Positions 20,180 through 20,444 of a stretch of 20,444 bases of DNA are shown here, piece after piece (the first letter of the stretch is position 1; the number at the start of each line of letters is the position of its first letter). The notes under the pieces are model-generated. The model did not search any database. It was not told where the DNA came from and saw only the letters and a program-made list of their open reading frames with translations. Position numbers and translations under genes: made by a program. This DNA is from Pelargonium nanum (taxonomy: Eukaryota > Streptophyta > Magnoliopsida > Geraniales > Geraniaceae): positions 1 to 20,444 of the forward strand of contig JAYMTF010001965.1 in NCBI GenBank assembly GCA_036897485.1, read 5' to 3'.

Positions 20180-20395
20180 CAAGCCACGTGTGAGTACCCA
20201 AATATCGTATCCTAAACAAAAATGGACCACCTGTCTTTAGCATTAGACACCTGTCCCGACAAAAAGCCGAACTACCGTGTCAAGTTCATTAACAATTACG
20301 CAAAGAGAATGTGGTAGAGCCACGTGGATACTCTAGGGACACGCGTCGGTAACTAAGTGGTCGCTTTATATCTGACGCTGAAGATTGCATTTTCA
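20180..20395 (+). promoter_or_regulatory. ABA-type promoter of a gene beyond the right edge
   Basis: Two G-box/ABRE cores (GCCACGTGTG with CACGTG at 20185-20190; GCCACGTGGA with CACGTG at 20321-20326) precede GACACGCGTC at 20338-20347. The complement of the latter contains ACGCGTGTC, the core of the CE3 coupling element. Two CACCTGTC motifs lie between the ABREs (20228-20258), and TTTATATC at 20365-20372 is a plausible TATA box. ABRE plus CE3 is a known ABA-response module. The start codon is not in the window. Arabidopsis EDL3, an ABA-induced F-box gene, is the HULK3 neighbour on this side, so its counterpart is a reasonable guess. Confidence 0.5.
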
Positions 20396-20444
20396 GAACA
20401 GTAACTCTTGTACAAAATTTTAAGTAAAACTAATTGGTGACCCG

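Noticed and set aside
20434-20444. TTGGTGACCCG at the very end resembles a tRNA-primed binding site just inside an LTR
   Set aside because: Only about ten bases are visible and no LTR start or end pair could be identified. A promoter reading explains the region better, but the window ends too early to decide.
1-20444. tRNA, rRNA, CRISPR, operon or phage-like features
   Set aside because: No matching arm-and-loop patterns, regular spacer arrays or compact gene strings were seen; the sequence is plant nuclear DNA.

Overview
The window is nuclear DNA of a flowering plant, most likely a eudicot. It is AT-rich, has spliced genes with GT-AG introns, and its recognisable proteins closely match Arabidopsis families. 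No prokaryotic, organellar or CRISPR-type feature was seen. Three protein genes can be called with confidence, all on the minus strand.

From right to left, in the direction of transcription: (1) a complete HUA2-like (HULK) gene, 11 exons from 19023 down to 11081, predicted 1422 aa, with an N-terminal PWWP domain, a CID/RPR domain and a proline-rich tail; (2) a complete plant glutathione peroxidase-like gene of the GPX4/GPX5 type, 6 exons from 8973 down to 5704, predicted 169 aa; (3) a single-exon 46-aa DVL/ROTUNDIFOLIA-like peptide gene at 1844-1704, easily missed because it is so short. From memory, the same trio is adjacent in Arabidopsis (HULK3 At3g63070, GPX5 At3g63080, RTFL14 At3g63088; a second HULK2-GPX4 pair lies at At2g48160-At2g48150). 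This therefore looks like an old conserved gene block. The three gene products have no known joint pathway: chromatin/RNA regulation of flowering, thiol peroxidase redox control, and cell-proliferation peptide signalling.

The left edge (about 600-933, plus strand) holds a possible terminal exon of an unrecognised gene. The right edge (20180-20395) looks like an ABA-type promoter (two G-box/ABRE cores, a CE3-like element and a TATA box) for a gene starting beyond the window. In Arabidopsis the F-box gene EDL3 (At3g63060) sits at that side of HULK3.

The rest is repeat-rich. Two dispersed families recur: a CACGACACG-rich family (five copies, one inside the last HULK intron) and a GGGTCGGGT-rich family whose ends carry AGAGCTGGCAA-like sequence (four copies). 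The fourth GPX intron contains two MITE-like elements with inverted ends and probable target duplications, and the third contains a degraded tandem array. A decayed RNase H-like domain, probably from a LINE, lies at 4914-5340.

I did not find a convincing new biological system. The most useful observations are the hidden DVL peptide gene, the conserved block, a GC-AG intron in the HULK CID region, and repeats sitting directly at splice sites.
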